Made by a program: the position numbers and the translations under genes | Assembly (NCBI GenBank): GCA_033085395.1 | Contig: JANQBS010000067.1 | Span: forward strand, 119,496 to 183,495 | DNA length: 64,000 nt | From: Xanthoparmelia taractica | Taxonomy: Eukaryota; Ascomycota; Lecanoromycetes; Lecanorales; Parmeliaceae | Direction: 5' to 3' | Shown here: piece after piece, positions 46,343 through 56,917 of the stretch | Layout of the letters: every line of letters begins with the position of its first letter | Position numbering within the stretch: the stretch's first letter is position 1 | The notes under the pieces: model-generated | Told to the model about the DNA's origin: nothing | The model's input: only the letters and a program-made list of their open reading frames with translations | Databases searched by the model: none

Positions 46343-48462
46343 ATGTGGCCCTCAACACGGTTTGGTTGCAATGATACGTTGTATCAGCTCGCTGTCATCC
46401 TTTTCCTTCTTTCCTTTACTATCCCGAACACCTTGGCTCTCTTGGTGGTCGGAGGTTCCAATTGCACGTCCGCCTGCTTTAGTCCCCAAACCGTCTACAA
46501 TACGAATGGAAGTAATATTGCCTGTTATGACACCGATTACAACCGCACTTCTGTCGGCGTGGTTTTTCAAACCTGCGTATCGTGCGAGATTCAAAGCCAG
46601 GCAATTCCTCTAACAGGGGAACAAAGTGATTTGGGATGGGCACTCTGTAAGCCGATCTCTTCCTTCTTATACACATCCTGAGGGAGGGCTAATCGTGTTG
46701 CTACATACCAGACAACATGAGATATGCCTTGGATTGGTGTTTGTTCGGTTTTCCTCAGGGCGACAAGGAGATAGCCTCCGCTCAGTGTAGACCAGCTTGC
46801 GGAAGGATATCTAACGCTCTCGAAATCAACCTACTCAATGCTACAGCCTCGTCTACTTACGATTACTGTCAAGACCCCGAGTTTCTTCCGAACGTTGGAA
46901 GCTGCGCGTCGTGTTACAAGAATGTCTCCAACCAACTCTATCTTTCGAATTGTAAGCATTCTTCACTCGCAAGCGAAGATTGTTGCTCTGATAAGATGAA
47001 CCTAGTTCTCAGCACCCTCGAATACGCGTGCCAAACCCAGCCTTCGCCCATGCTACCGTTCCCCGTCAAGCCTTCTGATGTCTTCACCAATCAGCCTCCG
47101 TCTAATTTCTCGGAACTCGGTACCACCAGCACTTCCTCGCATGGTCTCTCCCACCAAGCCCGCGTCGCTATCGCAATCAGCGTTCCAGTGGCTGTGTTCC
47201 TTGTCTTTTCGTTGCTCCTCGTCTACTTCTACGTCCACAAGAACGCTCCCCCGGGTTATCCCCACCACTGCAACCACCATTCAAACCGCCAACACAACTA
47301 CAACGAAAAGCACGTATCCAAATCGACCTCTGGCTGGAGTAAAAGCCCGTCAGGAAGAGGCACCCACTCTCGAAACCGTTCCTCCAACTCGGCCTCGCAT
47401 CAAGTGCCCTATCCCGCTCCCTTGAGACCGTCAAAAGTCGCCGTGCCAGCTCCTCTTCGCACCCGGAACTCCCCGATCCCCTTCTCAAGAAATTACTACC
47501 AGCCCACCAACTATGGTCTCGAAATACCATCCAAAACCCCACCGCCGGCTACCCACGGCCCCGAGATGTTACCCGCAACAAGGTACTCGCCTCCACGTCC
47601 GAATTCGCCCTCGTTAGAGCCCCAAAAGCCCCGCCCTGGCCAGTCGAAAACGGGTCTCGTCTCTTGGGAGCGCATCGCCATCCAAAACGCCCAGATCCGA
47701 GCCGAGCTAGGCCCGAGCCCCAGTCCCATCAGCCCCCTGACACGCGTACAGGTCGTGCCGATGCCCAGGACTCCCAGTCTGCGGAGCTCAGGTTCTCGAC
47801 GCGAACGCTTCCCCGTGGTGCCCTCGTCGTCTCAAAGTCCCGTCCCGACGGGAGAGGACAGACGCAGCACGTTACGGAGTCCCGCGCCAAGCAACGAGCA
47901 TCGGCATTCCGCCATGACGACCCCCTTGTCGCGAGAAGAAACCCACCCGGCATTGCGAAGTCCGACCCTGAGCGAGGAGATGCGCGCGACGCTGGCAAGC
48001 CCCGTCTCGACGGAATACAACGACCAGGACATCAACCCCGTCAGCCCTCCGGCCCTGACGAGAACCGACAGCCAGGACACGGCCACCACCACCACCACCC
48101 CTTCCTTCCGACGCGCGAGCCCGTTCCCGCTTCCCCTCCGCCAGGGCAGCGTCTCGAGGCAGAGCACGCCGTTCCGGCAGGAACGCCAGGAAGCGCAGGA
48201 GATGGTCGACCGGCAGGAACGGCTGCGGATGGGCGAGATCCCGGAGCGGGAGGGCGCCGGGGATCCGCCGTACGAGGGGCAGCGGGCTGCTGCGAGAGCT
48301 GGCACGCCAAGGCCTGATGATGATGGTGGTGGTGGAAAGGTGGGTGGGAATACGAGGGGGAGTGGGGAGGGGTTTGGGAGGAGGAGTGGGAGTGGGAGGA
48401 GCGTTGGAGGGGCGGCGAGGAAGGAGGTCAGGTGGAGTAAGGATGTCGATTATGAGGGATGA
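46343..48462 (+). CDS. Secreted-type single-pass membrane protein with Cys-rich ectodomain
   Basis: Three exons: 46343-46646, 46712-46951 and 47006-48462, giving 666 aa; introns 65 and 54 bp. A signal peptide (hydrophobic core LAVILFLLSF) is followed by a ~200-residue ectodomain with about a dozen cysteines and several N-glycosylation sites. One transmembrane helix lies at about 234-257 (AIAISVPVAVFLVFSLLLVY). The long cytoplasmic tail is Pro/Ser/Arg-rich and disordered. Proteins of this layout are often labelled 'LPXTG-domain-containing' in fungal genomes, which says little about function; a sensor-like wall protein is only an inference. The second intron is in-frame without stops and was called because GTAAGC..CTAG removal restores NFLSTLEYACQ. 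Confidence 0.75.
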
Positions 48463-48775
48463 AAGTTGGACCTCGGTCTCATGTATTGATATTGTTTGAC
48501 GTAGATGGGGTGTTTGGACTATAGATTTGTGTTTTGGCCGTTTAGACTCATAGAGCTGCAAAGCACGACTGTCCTGGATCCTTCCCACTGGAATAGTCCT
48601 AATGATACCAACACAGATGTTGGCATAAAGCTGTATATTTTACATCTGTTTGGAAAATCTGCTATAGACTAACTAATACTAAAAGGTAGCATATATACAT
48701 TACGACATTTACAAACATCGTCGATCCACTCATTGGCCATGTCTTCGGTATCCAACCCTCCCATAGATACCAAGG
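48463..48775. other. Intergenic region between convergent genes
   Basis: Short AT-rich gap with terminator-like A/T stretches near 48600-48710; no gene seen. Confidence 0.45.
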
Positions 48776-51700
48776 CTAAGCTATGCCTAAGCCGACGTCA
48801 TTGCCATTCGTTGGTCCATTATTTCCCAGGGCACCGCCTTTATTGCCGGTCTGTCCCCTCTCCCTCGCCCTCCTGCCTTCCATCAGACCCCGCAGACCTC
48901 GCTTTTGTAGGCCAACAACGCAGCTGATCCCGCCGGCCCACGTTTCTTCTGCGCCAACCGCTATACTCCTCCCATGGGTATCTCTCCCTAAATCACTCTC
49001 GCTTTCGCTCGGGGCGCTACTTATTTCGCTCCCACTGATCTCGGCCCCAGCATCTTCGCTCTCGATTTGCTCATCCGTTTGGGTTCGTGCCCGGCGGCTG
49101 CCCCGGAGACGTGTTATGGTAAGGCCTCCTTGTGCGATTTCATCATTCTCAGCTTCGCCCTCCTTGCTGAAAGCCATGCCAGTGCCGCGGCCACCTCCTG
49201 CTGCCATGGCTGCCGCATTGAAAACGGCGGCTGCATTGCGGCCATCGAGAACCTGGTGAAGGCGCTCGACTGTGGCTTCAAGAAGGCCATCAACGCGATA
49301 TGGCCGTGCTAGCTGTAGCAAGGAGCAGAGGATTTGAGGAGTGCACAACGGATGATTTGGCTCAGGAAGGCTTGAAGTGTAGAGATAGTGGACAAGAGCA
49401 CGAAGAGTGAGAGGAGTATGTGGCAGGTAGAGTTGTCGAGGCCGAGAAGAGGGTGGAAGGGCTTCGGGCTTGGGTGGGTCCAAAGATCTATTGCTCGTGG
49501 ATGAATTTGAAATGGCAGTGAGGCTAGAAGGCGCAGCGGAAGCTGCAGTTGTTACGCTAGGAGTTATGGTAATTGATGAGTTGCGAGAGGTGACCGAGGC
49601 GGGGTTGAGATTATTTGGGCGCAAAGTGCCGCCGTCTGAGGACGAGGACGCGTCATTTTGGGATGATGAGGATGCCGTGCCTGAACTTTCATGTAGCAGG
49701 TGAACGAAAAATGGGCCCCACCGCCGTGCAAGGAGGTAGGAGTTGACCGGTATACGCTCCTGTCCGATGGCAATTAGGTCCATGTCAGACAGATCTCGGA
49801 GATTCATCGCCATAAGGCCAAGGTCCACTGCAGCGCTGGGAAGTGGACGCCCAGCGGGTGCTTGGTTCTTCAGGATAACCGATGGTGGTAGCACGGGAGC
49901 GCTGATGGATGGGAAATTGGAAGTCGGCCATGCTCGCCTGGGATTATCATAGAGGCCAAACGCTTCAAGCTCAACCATGCATAGATTCGAGAAATTGATT
50001 CGACGGTGATTGTAATCCTCTACTAGGCTGCGTTTCCGGTTACCAAGGATCACAAACGTATTCCGTCGTGGCCAGAGGACGCCTCTGTTCCAGCTCCCTT
50101 GACTGAAAATGCCTCCACCGGCGTCGATGCGGCTCCATGTCAAGGTTTCCAGGTCAAGAGCCCAAAGAGCATACTCTTGCTTGGAGGAAGTCAGGTACGT
50201 TCCACTAACAACAAAATGATTATTCAGCACTCCGCCGTTAGGAAATCTCAGTCCTGGTGGGGAGAACTTCCCGGCCATGGGCTTCCCAACAAGGGAACCG
50301 TCTGCGAGTCGGACTTGTAAGTCCAACTTCACGTCCAAAAAGTTATAATTAGAGTAGATCAACATCGACGAGTCCGACTCCATTCTGTCTGACTTCCTTA
50401 CGACTCCGTCTACCTCCGGTTCTTGGTCTAAGCCTTTCCCAATCTTCGAGGGTGGTATGCTTGTGAGGGGAGCGACCACGCTTCGATACGCACCACAGCT
50501 TCTTCCAAGAGAAGACGTCGCCGTCCACTTAAGACTGCGCAAGTTGAAGACACTGATCTGTTCAATGTAGGTGTTGGTACTATCTTGACCTCCGACGACG
50601 ACCATCTCCGCTCCTCCTGTTCCGTCTAACGCTACCCCTAAGCTACCTTGGTTAGGTGTCGCAGACGGCGGATTGTGATGTATGGCCGAAAGTGGCGCGT
50701 TTGCGGAAGTGAAGGTGGCCGACGATGGAAGTACAGCAGCACAATGTGCGTATCGTCCCTGAGGTGTGTTTGCAGTGGCTATCGACGTCCACCTCCGTGT
50801 AGGAGCGTCAAATACGTGGATGTCCGACATGACAATCATTTCTGACTGGGAATCTATGCCGTTGGCTTGCCCTTGGGAGGCATTGCTTTGCGCCTGAGAT
50901 ACTGGACTTCCAGGAGACATGCCACCGTAGCAGATGAGCTTCGTGTCGCCCAGGGTGCACATGCTATGGAAATACCTTGGTGGCGGTGTATCTCCGGATG
51001 TCTCGAGTTTGGTCCAATGCCGGCGAACAAGGTCCAATTCGTATAGGTCCGAGGTCAGCTGGGGATGCCGTCGAGAGAGCACACGTCCTCCAAACACATA
51101 CAGCTTGTCGCCCAGTATTGTCGTTGTAGCTCCAACCAGTGCCCGTGGCTCTTTTCCTGTACACTTGTGTACATTGCAGACTAGACCGGACAAGTTCGTC
51201 GTGCTGTTGGTTTGTGGTGGTGAATGATTCGCAGCAGGCGAAGGAGCCACCGATTGGGGCGTTGAGTCTGCGGCTTGTGGGAGCCTTAGCGGCGCGGATT
51301 CCGTGTTCGGATGTGTAGCCTGCGACTGTGCCATTTGGTCTTGGTTCAGGCTGGACTCGCTGCTGCTATTCATATCTGCCAGGTATGTACTCGATGGGGG
51401 TTTAGACCGCCCAGCATTTATCTGGGTCGGCGAAGGACCTGAAGCATTGGTATCCATTGTACTCGTGCGGCTGGCACTGGTGGTAGGTCGTGAAATATCG
51501 GTGAAGAATTGTTCACATGAATGTGGTTTTTGAACCGAAACTCGTGGAGTGTTATCGGCGCTGTCAGGAGGTGTAGGGGGAAAGAGACCTTGAGGTTGAG
51601 CGAAAGCCGGTATGACAATAGGGATATGCCGCGGTTTTTTATATCTCCTTGTAACCAATCGCTCTTCCTTTGTAAAGTCGTACGTAAGTCTGGGACTTGT

Positions 51701-52063
51701 ACGTGTGATGGTCTGTGGATATGGTATAATGGGCTCTTGCGATGTCGGCTTGTCTTTCAAGACGGAGCCAATGACATTGGGAGGGATGACAATGGGTACA
51801 TGTCGGGGTCTGTGTTTTGTGAAGCCCGCTTCGGAAGGGGAAGCATGAGCAAGTGGTGCGTGTTCTATTGGAGGTGACGGTAAACCTGGGCGAGGATCCG
51901 GAGCGTTAAGCGGCGAGAACGGGACAAAGCGTTTAGCAACGGATTGCAGCTGACTCTGTGGCGACGTCTTGTCCAGTGGACTTCCAAAAGGATCGTAATG
52001 GTTGAGGGTGAGTGCTAGCTCGGGCCCCAAGGCCGAGTCAGGCTGGCGGCCAGCTGCTGACAT
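48776..52063 (-). CDS. Kelch-repeat/BTB protein, Ral2-like
   Basis: 1095 aa, single exon from an ATG. The N-terminal ~300 residues are disordered and carry PRHVPIVIP (86-94) and PRHIPIVIP (144-152). The kelch propeller follows: GATTTILGDKLYVFGGRV, LYELDLVRRHWTKLE, RYFHSMCTLGDTKLICYGG, IHVFDAPTRRWT, RYAHCAAVL, MVVVGGQDS and LETLTWSRI. A BTB-type domain is near 770 onward (DMDLIAIGQERIPVNSYLLARR), split by a Ser/Thr-rich insertion, then LTLRALVHYLYTSSLPEP. Kelch plus BTB in this order resembles Ral2, which acts with Ras1 in fission yeast; that link is by architecture only. The promoter side has a TATA-like element at about 52129-52137. Confidence 0.85.
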   Translation of the reverse strand: MSAAGRQPDSALGPELALTLNHYDPFGSPLDKTSPQSQLQSVAKRFVPFSPLNAPDPRPGLPSPPIEHAPLAHASPSEAGFTKHRPRHVPIVIPPNVIGSVLKDKPTSQEPIIPYPQTITRTSPRLTYDFTKEERLVTRRYKKPRHIPIVIPAFAQPQGLFPPTPPDSADNTPRVSVQKPHSCEQFFTDISRPTTSASRTSTMDTNASGPSPTQINAGRSKPPSSTYLADMNSSSESSLNQDQMAQSQATHPNTESAPLRLPQAADSTPQSVAPSPAANHSPPQTNSTTNLSGLVCNVHKCTGKEPRALVGATTTILGDKLYVFGGRVLSRRHPQLTSDLYELDLVRRHWTKLETSGDTPPPRYFHSMCTLGDTKLICYGGMSPGSPVSQAQSNASQGQANGIDSQSEMIVMSDIHVFDAPTRRWTSIATANTPQGRYAHCAAVLPSSATFTSANAPLSAIHHNPPSATPNQGSLGVALDGTGGAEMVVVGGQDSTNTYIEQISVFNLRSLKWTATSSLGRSCGAYRSVVAPLTSIPPSKIGKGLDQEPEVDGVVRKSDRMESDSSMLIYSNYNFLDVKLDLQVRLADGSLVGKPMAGKFSPPGLRFPNGGVLNNHFVVSGTYLTSSKQEYALWALDLETLTWSRIDAGGGIFSQGSWNRGVLWPRRNTFVILGNRKRSLVEDYNHRRINFSNLCMVELEAFGLYDNPRRAWPTSNFPSISAPVLPPSVILKNQAPAGRPLPSAAVDLGLMAMNLRDLSDMDLIAIGQERIPVNSYLLARRWGPFFVHLLHESSGTASSSSQNDASSSSDGGTLRPNNLNPASVTSRNSSITITPSVTTAASAAPSSLTAISNSSTSNRSLDPPKPEALPPSSRPRQLYLPHTPLTLRALVHYLYTSSLPEPNHPLCTPQILCSLLQLARPYRVDGLLEATVERLHQVLDGRNAAAVFNAAAMAAGGGRGTGMAFSKEGEAENDEIAQGGLTITRLRGSRRARTQTDEQIESEDAGAEISGSEISSAPSESESDLGRDTHGRSIAVGAEETWAGGISCVVGLQKRGLRGLMEGRRARERGQTGNKGGALGNNGPTNGNDVGLGIA

Positions 52064-53105
52064 GGTTGTAAGCTCTAAGCTTTAATGGAGAGACGATTTG
52101 ACAGAGACAGGGACAGAGCATGCAGGATATATAAACGGGTGACTACATGGAGAGTGGGATGCGTGGAAATCTGGGGAAGAGAGTAATGCAAGTTTGACAG
52201 GGTCGCGAATGAGAGGTGTGTATTCTATGATAGTTTGCAGTATATAGAGGCGCTCACCCTTGGGAAAGAAGTCAAGTAAAGAAGAGAGGAGCGGACCAGC
52301 CTCCTTGCTCTTGCCCTTGTCCCTTGATGAGGGTGGGTTTCACAAGTTGTTACCAAATGAGGCAGGTTCGCACTTTTCCAGAGGGCAAATTTGACGCTCG
52401 GTGCTCTTGGTCCTTGGAAAAGTTTCGGTAACGTGCTTCTTGTCTAAAACAGTTTGCGCACCAAGCGGGATGCAGCTCTTGCAGCTCTTCTACCGCAATT
52501 AGTTGCAGTTTTGACGTAAGGTGCTTGATGGCAATACTATTGCTCAAGATGCAGGGGGGGGTGGTTGAAAGGAGAATGGATAATATTATTTACCGTAGGC
52601 TGCGTATTTTGCGTATTATTGGCAAGTAAGGTAAAGGTAAGGTAGAGAGAATAATAGGTAAGGTAAAGTATCCGTAGGAATTGGTATGTAAGGGGCATGG
52701 CTACCGTACCGTAGCATGGCTCAAGTAAGGGTATTTTAGCTTAGGGCTCCCGAGGCAATCCTGTCAAATGGTGAATAAGAAATGGGGGCGAAACGGGAAG
52801 CTACTTTTACTTTACTCTATCTAATCGTAACCGACCCCGATTTGACCAGTCACAAATCTGTCCGTAATTTACAGCCAAGACAAAATCTCAAGAGGCCAGT
52901 ACAAGTAGCCCAGTCATCAGACATCGTCCTTCTTCCTCTCTTCAATCCACGTGCCATCCCTAAATCATTTGATGCAGTGTCGCGAGATATAGAACTATCC
53001 TTCGTGGAGATTCAATTGATCGACCATATTTGTATACTTTGACAAGCTTTACAAGGTTGACGCGTCGCCCCTAAACTAGAAGTCGCTGTCAAAGGTGCCC
53101 CTCTT
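52064..53105. other. Intergenic region with AGGTA array
   Basis: Kelch-gene promoter plus the 3' side of the peroxiredoxin gene. It includes a G8 run near 52554 and, at about 52622-52673, several GGTAAGGTA units. No coding frame with support. Confidence 0.45.
52622..52673. repeat. Imperfect (AGGTA)n array
   Basis: Reads aagtaaggtaaaggtaagg, then aataggtaaggtaaagta; the same pentamer recurs in other intergenic gaps of this window. Confidence 0.75.
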
Positions 53106-53965
53106 TCAAACGGCCGCGCTTGTCTGCTCCTTTGGTAAAGGAGTAAAACGGAGGTAAGGCTTCACGATTTTCAGTTGAGGGTATTGTTCCTTGGCCTGCT
53201 CCGTCTTGACGCTTGGATGCACGATGACGTCGTCTCCTGCAAAAGCCGGTCAATCGGCGATGAGCCGTGCTGCACCCTGGATTTGGCTTACCTGGGACCC
53301 AGTTGATCGGCGTGGTCACTTTGTTCTTGTCACCCGTCTGCAAAGAATCCACCACGCGCAACACCTCAGCGGTATTGCGTCCGGTCGAGGCGGGGTATGA
53401 AAGTATAAGGCGGATCGTCTTCTTCGGGTCAATGATGAAGACACTGCGGATGGTGAAGGCTATTCCCTTCTGATCGACATTTGTGGTATCCTGGTGGTCC
53501 AGCATGTCGTATGCATATGCTACCTTCCTCTCTTTATCACCAATAATTGGAAATCTCAGCTTGCTACCGGAGATCTCGTCGATGTCCTTGATCCACCCCC
53601 CGTGCGAATCGACCGTGTTTGCGGACAGGCCGATCAGCTTCACACCACGCTTGGTGAACTCAGGCTCCAGTTTGGCGAAGGCACCCAACTCTGTGGTGCA
53701 TACTGGTGTGTAGTCCTCGGGGTGCGAGAATAGAACGACCCACTTATCTCCAATGAACCTGGCCTTTGGGTCAGAGAAGGACGAGCGCGGCTAGGGCAGA
53801 GAATTCTACTCATGGAAGTCAATGGGTCCGTTTGTGGTTTCTGCTTGGAAGTTTGGTGCTATCGAGCCAAGGCGCAGACTGCATCATCAATCAGCAAGGC
53901 GTCTGCAGAGTTGCATATATGGAAAGGGCGTACGGCGCGGGACGTTCTTCACCCGTAGAGGCCAT
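53106..53965 (-). CDS. 1-Cys peroxiredoxin (Prx6 type)
   Basis: Four exons: 53965-53934, 53878-53810, 53758-53292 and 53236-53106; 232 aa, introns 55, 51 and 55 bp. It reduces hydroperoxides using one peroxidatic cysteine, Cys54 in YTPVCTTEL. The joined N terminus MASTGEERPAPLRLGSIAPN and FHEFIGDKWVVLFSHPED is continuous only after removal of the introns. LIGLSANTVDSHGGWIKDI and DPKKTIRLILSYPASTGRN are Prx6-type hallmarks; the end DDVIVHPSVKTEQAKEQYP and LRFTPLPKE complete the C-terminal domain. No resolving cysteine is apparent. No targeting peptide is obvious, so it is probably cytosolic. Start chosen because the 10-codon exon splices in phase and contains the only nearby ATG. Confidence 0.93.
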
Positions 53966-54833
53966 ATTCACTGTGGGACGGCACGATGAGCTGTACGAAA
54001 AAGGTCTCTTAGTGGGTTGAATGGATATGAAAGGTGCAATTGAAAGAAAATATGTTTGAATGTGAGAGGAAGAGGGAGGAAAATGTATGTGCCGTTTTTG
54101 AATGATTAAGCAAATGGCTTACCAAGTACCTCTCATCACGCAATCGCAGCCCACGCTAGAAGTCTCTGAGTGGGGCCATATGCAGTGATGACATTGCGCT
54201 ATGATTGGCCGCAAAAGCGAGGAACTAGTGTGGGGCTATCCATGCCCCTGTACCTTATGCGAGTCTGAATTTCTGAGACTGCAACATACTGCTCAGACCG
54301 TGATCAAGCACACAGTCTTCAATCTTTGTTAGTTGCAAGCCTTCGAACAAACATGGTGATATGTTAAACATTTCAATAGAGACTCAATCTCTCTCAGCTT
54401 GCGTTCCGCAATGGACTAATGTTTACCGTAAGAATGTCATGAGCTGCAACTCACGCGACTCTCCGGGAATAAAAAAAAAAACATCGCTACTTTAGCTTGA
54501 TTGAGGTACGAGTAAAGCCGAACCAGTTTCCACTTTTCATTTGGGCAACTTTGTGAGCAATCTTTGTTGCCATGACTCATGATAAGTATGCCTTCTCTTT
54601 TCCTTTCTCTCATCCTTCTGTAACAAAGATAGAAGTCCGTCTTTCTTTATTCTCCAATATAAGCATTGCTCTACTTTCCAACATCACTGTGCCTTGCTAC
54701 ATGATTAACCCAGAGGGTCTCATTGCACTTCGATCAGGACTCATGGTGATGGATTGACCCCACTATAACCATACCGCAGACACAGACTCCACTTGGGCTA
54801 TTAGTGATCAGTGCAGATACCGAGAACTCGACA
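53966..54833. promoter_or_regulatory. Divergent interval peroxiredoxin/MFS
   Basis: Nearly 870 bp between two divergent genes. A poly-A run lies near 54472. I see no gene and no well-defined stress element by eye. Confidence 0.4.
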
Positions 54834-56596
54834 ATGAGCGTCGGGGATGCAGATAAAGTAGCCCAAGGACGGGAGCTACCCTTTTCCTCGCCTCAATCCG
54901 GAGATGTCCCCATCATCTACCGCTATCTAACCTTTGACACTGAGCTTCCATCACCCACAAATCTAGGGCCAGCTCGGAATGATTTGGCCGTACCAGAGCC
55001 GCCAGATCTAAGAAACTACGTTTCGCCTTTCACTTGGTCCACCTCCCGCAAGACTATCACTACATCGCTCTCATGTGCGGCTACCGCTATCACCGCTTAC
55101 ACCGCTGGCTCATATAGCCCGCCCACTCAGCAAATGTCAGAATACTGGGGTGTCAGTCAATTTGCCATTTATGTGGGAATTACGACCTTCTCGATTGGCT
55201 TTGCAGTCGCACCCATGGTCCTAGCTCCTTTCTCCGAGCTCAACGGCCGGAAGCCTGTCTTCGTTGCTACTGGAATACTCTTTGTTCTTTGTCAGCTCTG
55301 CTGTGCCGTCACTCGTTCTTACCCGGGGATGCTCCTCGCTCGATTCTTTGCTGGCGTTGGTAGCAGTACTTTCTCGACGATGGTAGGTGGTGTAATGAGC
55401 GACATTTACCACGCAGAAGGTATATCGCAGAATTAGAGAAATGCAAAGCTCAGACAAAATCTGACATCTGCATAGAAAGGAACACGCCCATGGCGCTGTT
55501 TGCAGGCGCAGCATTTCTTGGCACGGGCTTGGGCCCTCTCTGTTCTGGATTCATTGCCCAGCATGTATCATGGCGGTGGGTCTTTTATGTACAAGTCATA
55601 GACTGTGGTCTATTGATTCTGGCCGTAACAATTTTTTTTAAGGAACTCGAGGCAGTGTACTTTTGAGCCGAAGAGCGAAATTGTTGAACTCATGGTACGA
55701 GGCCCGGGAAAAGGTCGGCCTTGTGGGCTTGGAGATGGTTCCCGATTGTAAAGGTGCGAAGCAGAGCCAGAGAATCAGGTGGAAGGTCAAGTCAGACGAA
55801 AGAACGAGAGAGCTTGGCCAAAATGATTGGAGTCTCGGTCTATAGGCCATTTCGTAGGCTATATCCTTCGTATCACCAGAACACGGAGCTTAATTCTTAC
55901 AGATTTACTTTCAACAGAGCCAGTGGTCTTTTTCTTTTCCCTGTGGGCTGCATTCAGCTGGGCCATACTATACTTGACCTTTTCGGCAGTACCGCTTGTG
56001 TTCACCAAAAATCACAACTTTAACATTCAGGAGAACGGCGCTGTCTTTGCTGGTAAGTATGACATCAATCCTTGAGCTGATCATCTCTAAGAAACACAGC
56101 TATGTGCGTTGGCTCGATACTGTCGACTTTTCTCAGCATTTACCAAGATAAGATTGCCAGGCACTACGGCAAAATGTCATCAACGCCTGAAGGACGACTC
56201 TACTTTGCTTGCATCGAAGGTGCCCTTCTCCCAATTGGGTTGTTCTGGTTTGGATGGACGTCTTTCCCTTCAATTCATTGGATCATTCCCACCCTTGCCA
56301 TTGCATGTGCCACCATGGGCATCTTCTCTATTTATCTTGCAGTCTTCAATTACCTCGCGGACACCTATCACCGCTACGCAAGCTCGGCTTTGGCGGCACA
56401 ATCGTTTTGTCGGAACATGCTCGGAGGGATATTCCCATTGGTGGCATCAGCGATGTTCAATCATATGACATTTGCCGGGGCGTCGAGCTTTCTTGGAGGC
56501 ATAGGAGCATTGCTTACTATCGTGCCTTGGATTTTGCTTTTTTATGGACCTAAGATCCGTGCTAGGAGCAAATTCGCCAATGTAAGTCTTGAGTGA
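54834..56596 (+). CDS. MFS transporter, frame broken by two compensating 1-base indels
   Basis: Exons by homology: 54834-55419, 55476-55853, 55903-56052 and 56100-56596, with introns of 56, 49 and 47 bp; about 536 aa if frame held. It resembles the DHA1 drug/polyamine proton antiporters of fungi: SPPTQQMSEYWGVS, FSELNGRKPVF (loop 2-3 motif), ARFFAGVGSS, WRWVFYVQ, STEPVVFFFSLW, and the end NMLGGIFPLVASAMF. In exon 2 the frame drops one base near 55645 (after VTIFFKE) and regains it near 55800 (QRIRWKVKSDE). Between these points conserved sequence is read in another frame while the original has a stop at 55664. This is either assembly error or a damaged gene. The C terminus could extend through another exon after GTAAGT at 56581. 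Confidence 0.75.
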
Positions 56597-56917
56597 GATC
56601 TGGGATCCGCAAAGGGGAAGCGTCTGACAAATACGTGTACGGACTTTGGGAGATCTTGGATTGATCGGCCGGAGATAAATACTAGCAGTGTTGACCTCGA
56701 CAATCTCCTTCGTCACGCTGCATCTGGGATCTGTAAGCTAGAATGAATTAGGAAATTACATCCCATATCGCAAACTTTCGGCTTCCTCCCGTCACCCCCT
56801 CTGCGGGGCAATCTCTATCTGCTTTTCCTGGCTTTCCTGCTTCTTCTCACACGGCCTCACGTCTACTTTCATCTCCAGCTTCACGATTGAATTACTCCTT
56901 CGATCCCTTGTCACAAC
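56597..56917. other. Short intergenic region
   Basis: Tandem-oriented gap before the aldehyde dehydrogenase. The 56770-56890 part is pyrimidine-rich, as in a leader. No gene seen. Confidence 0.5.

Noticed and set aside
47664..48588. Several long frames opposite to or overlapping the membrane-protein tail
   Set aside because: High-GC low-complexity shadows; the tail frame continues from a signal peptide, ectodomain and membrane helix.
55640..55810. Programmed ribosomal frameshifting in the MFS gene
   Set aside because: Two opposite shifts about 155 bases apart without slippery heptamers or evident structures are better explained by indels or assembly errors.
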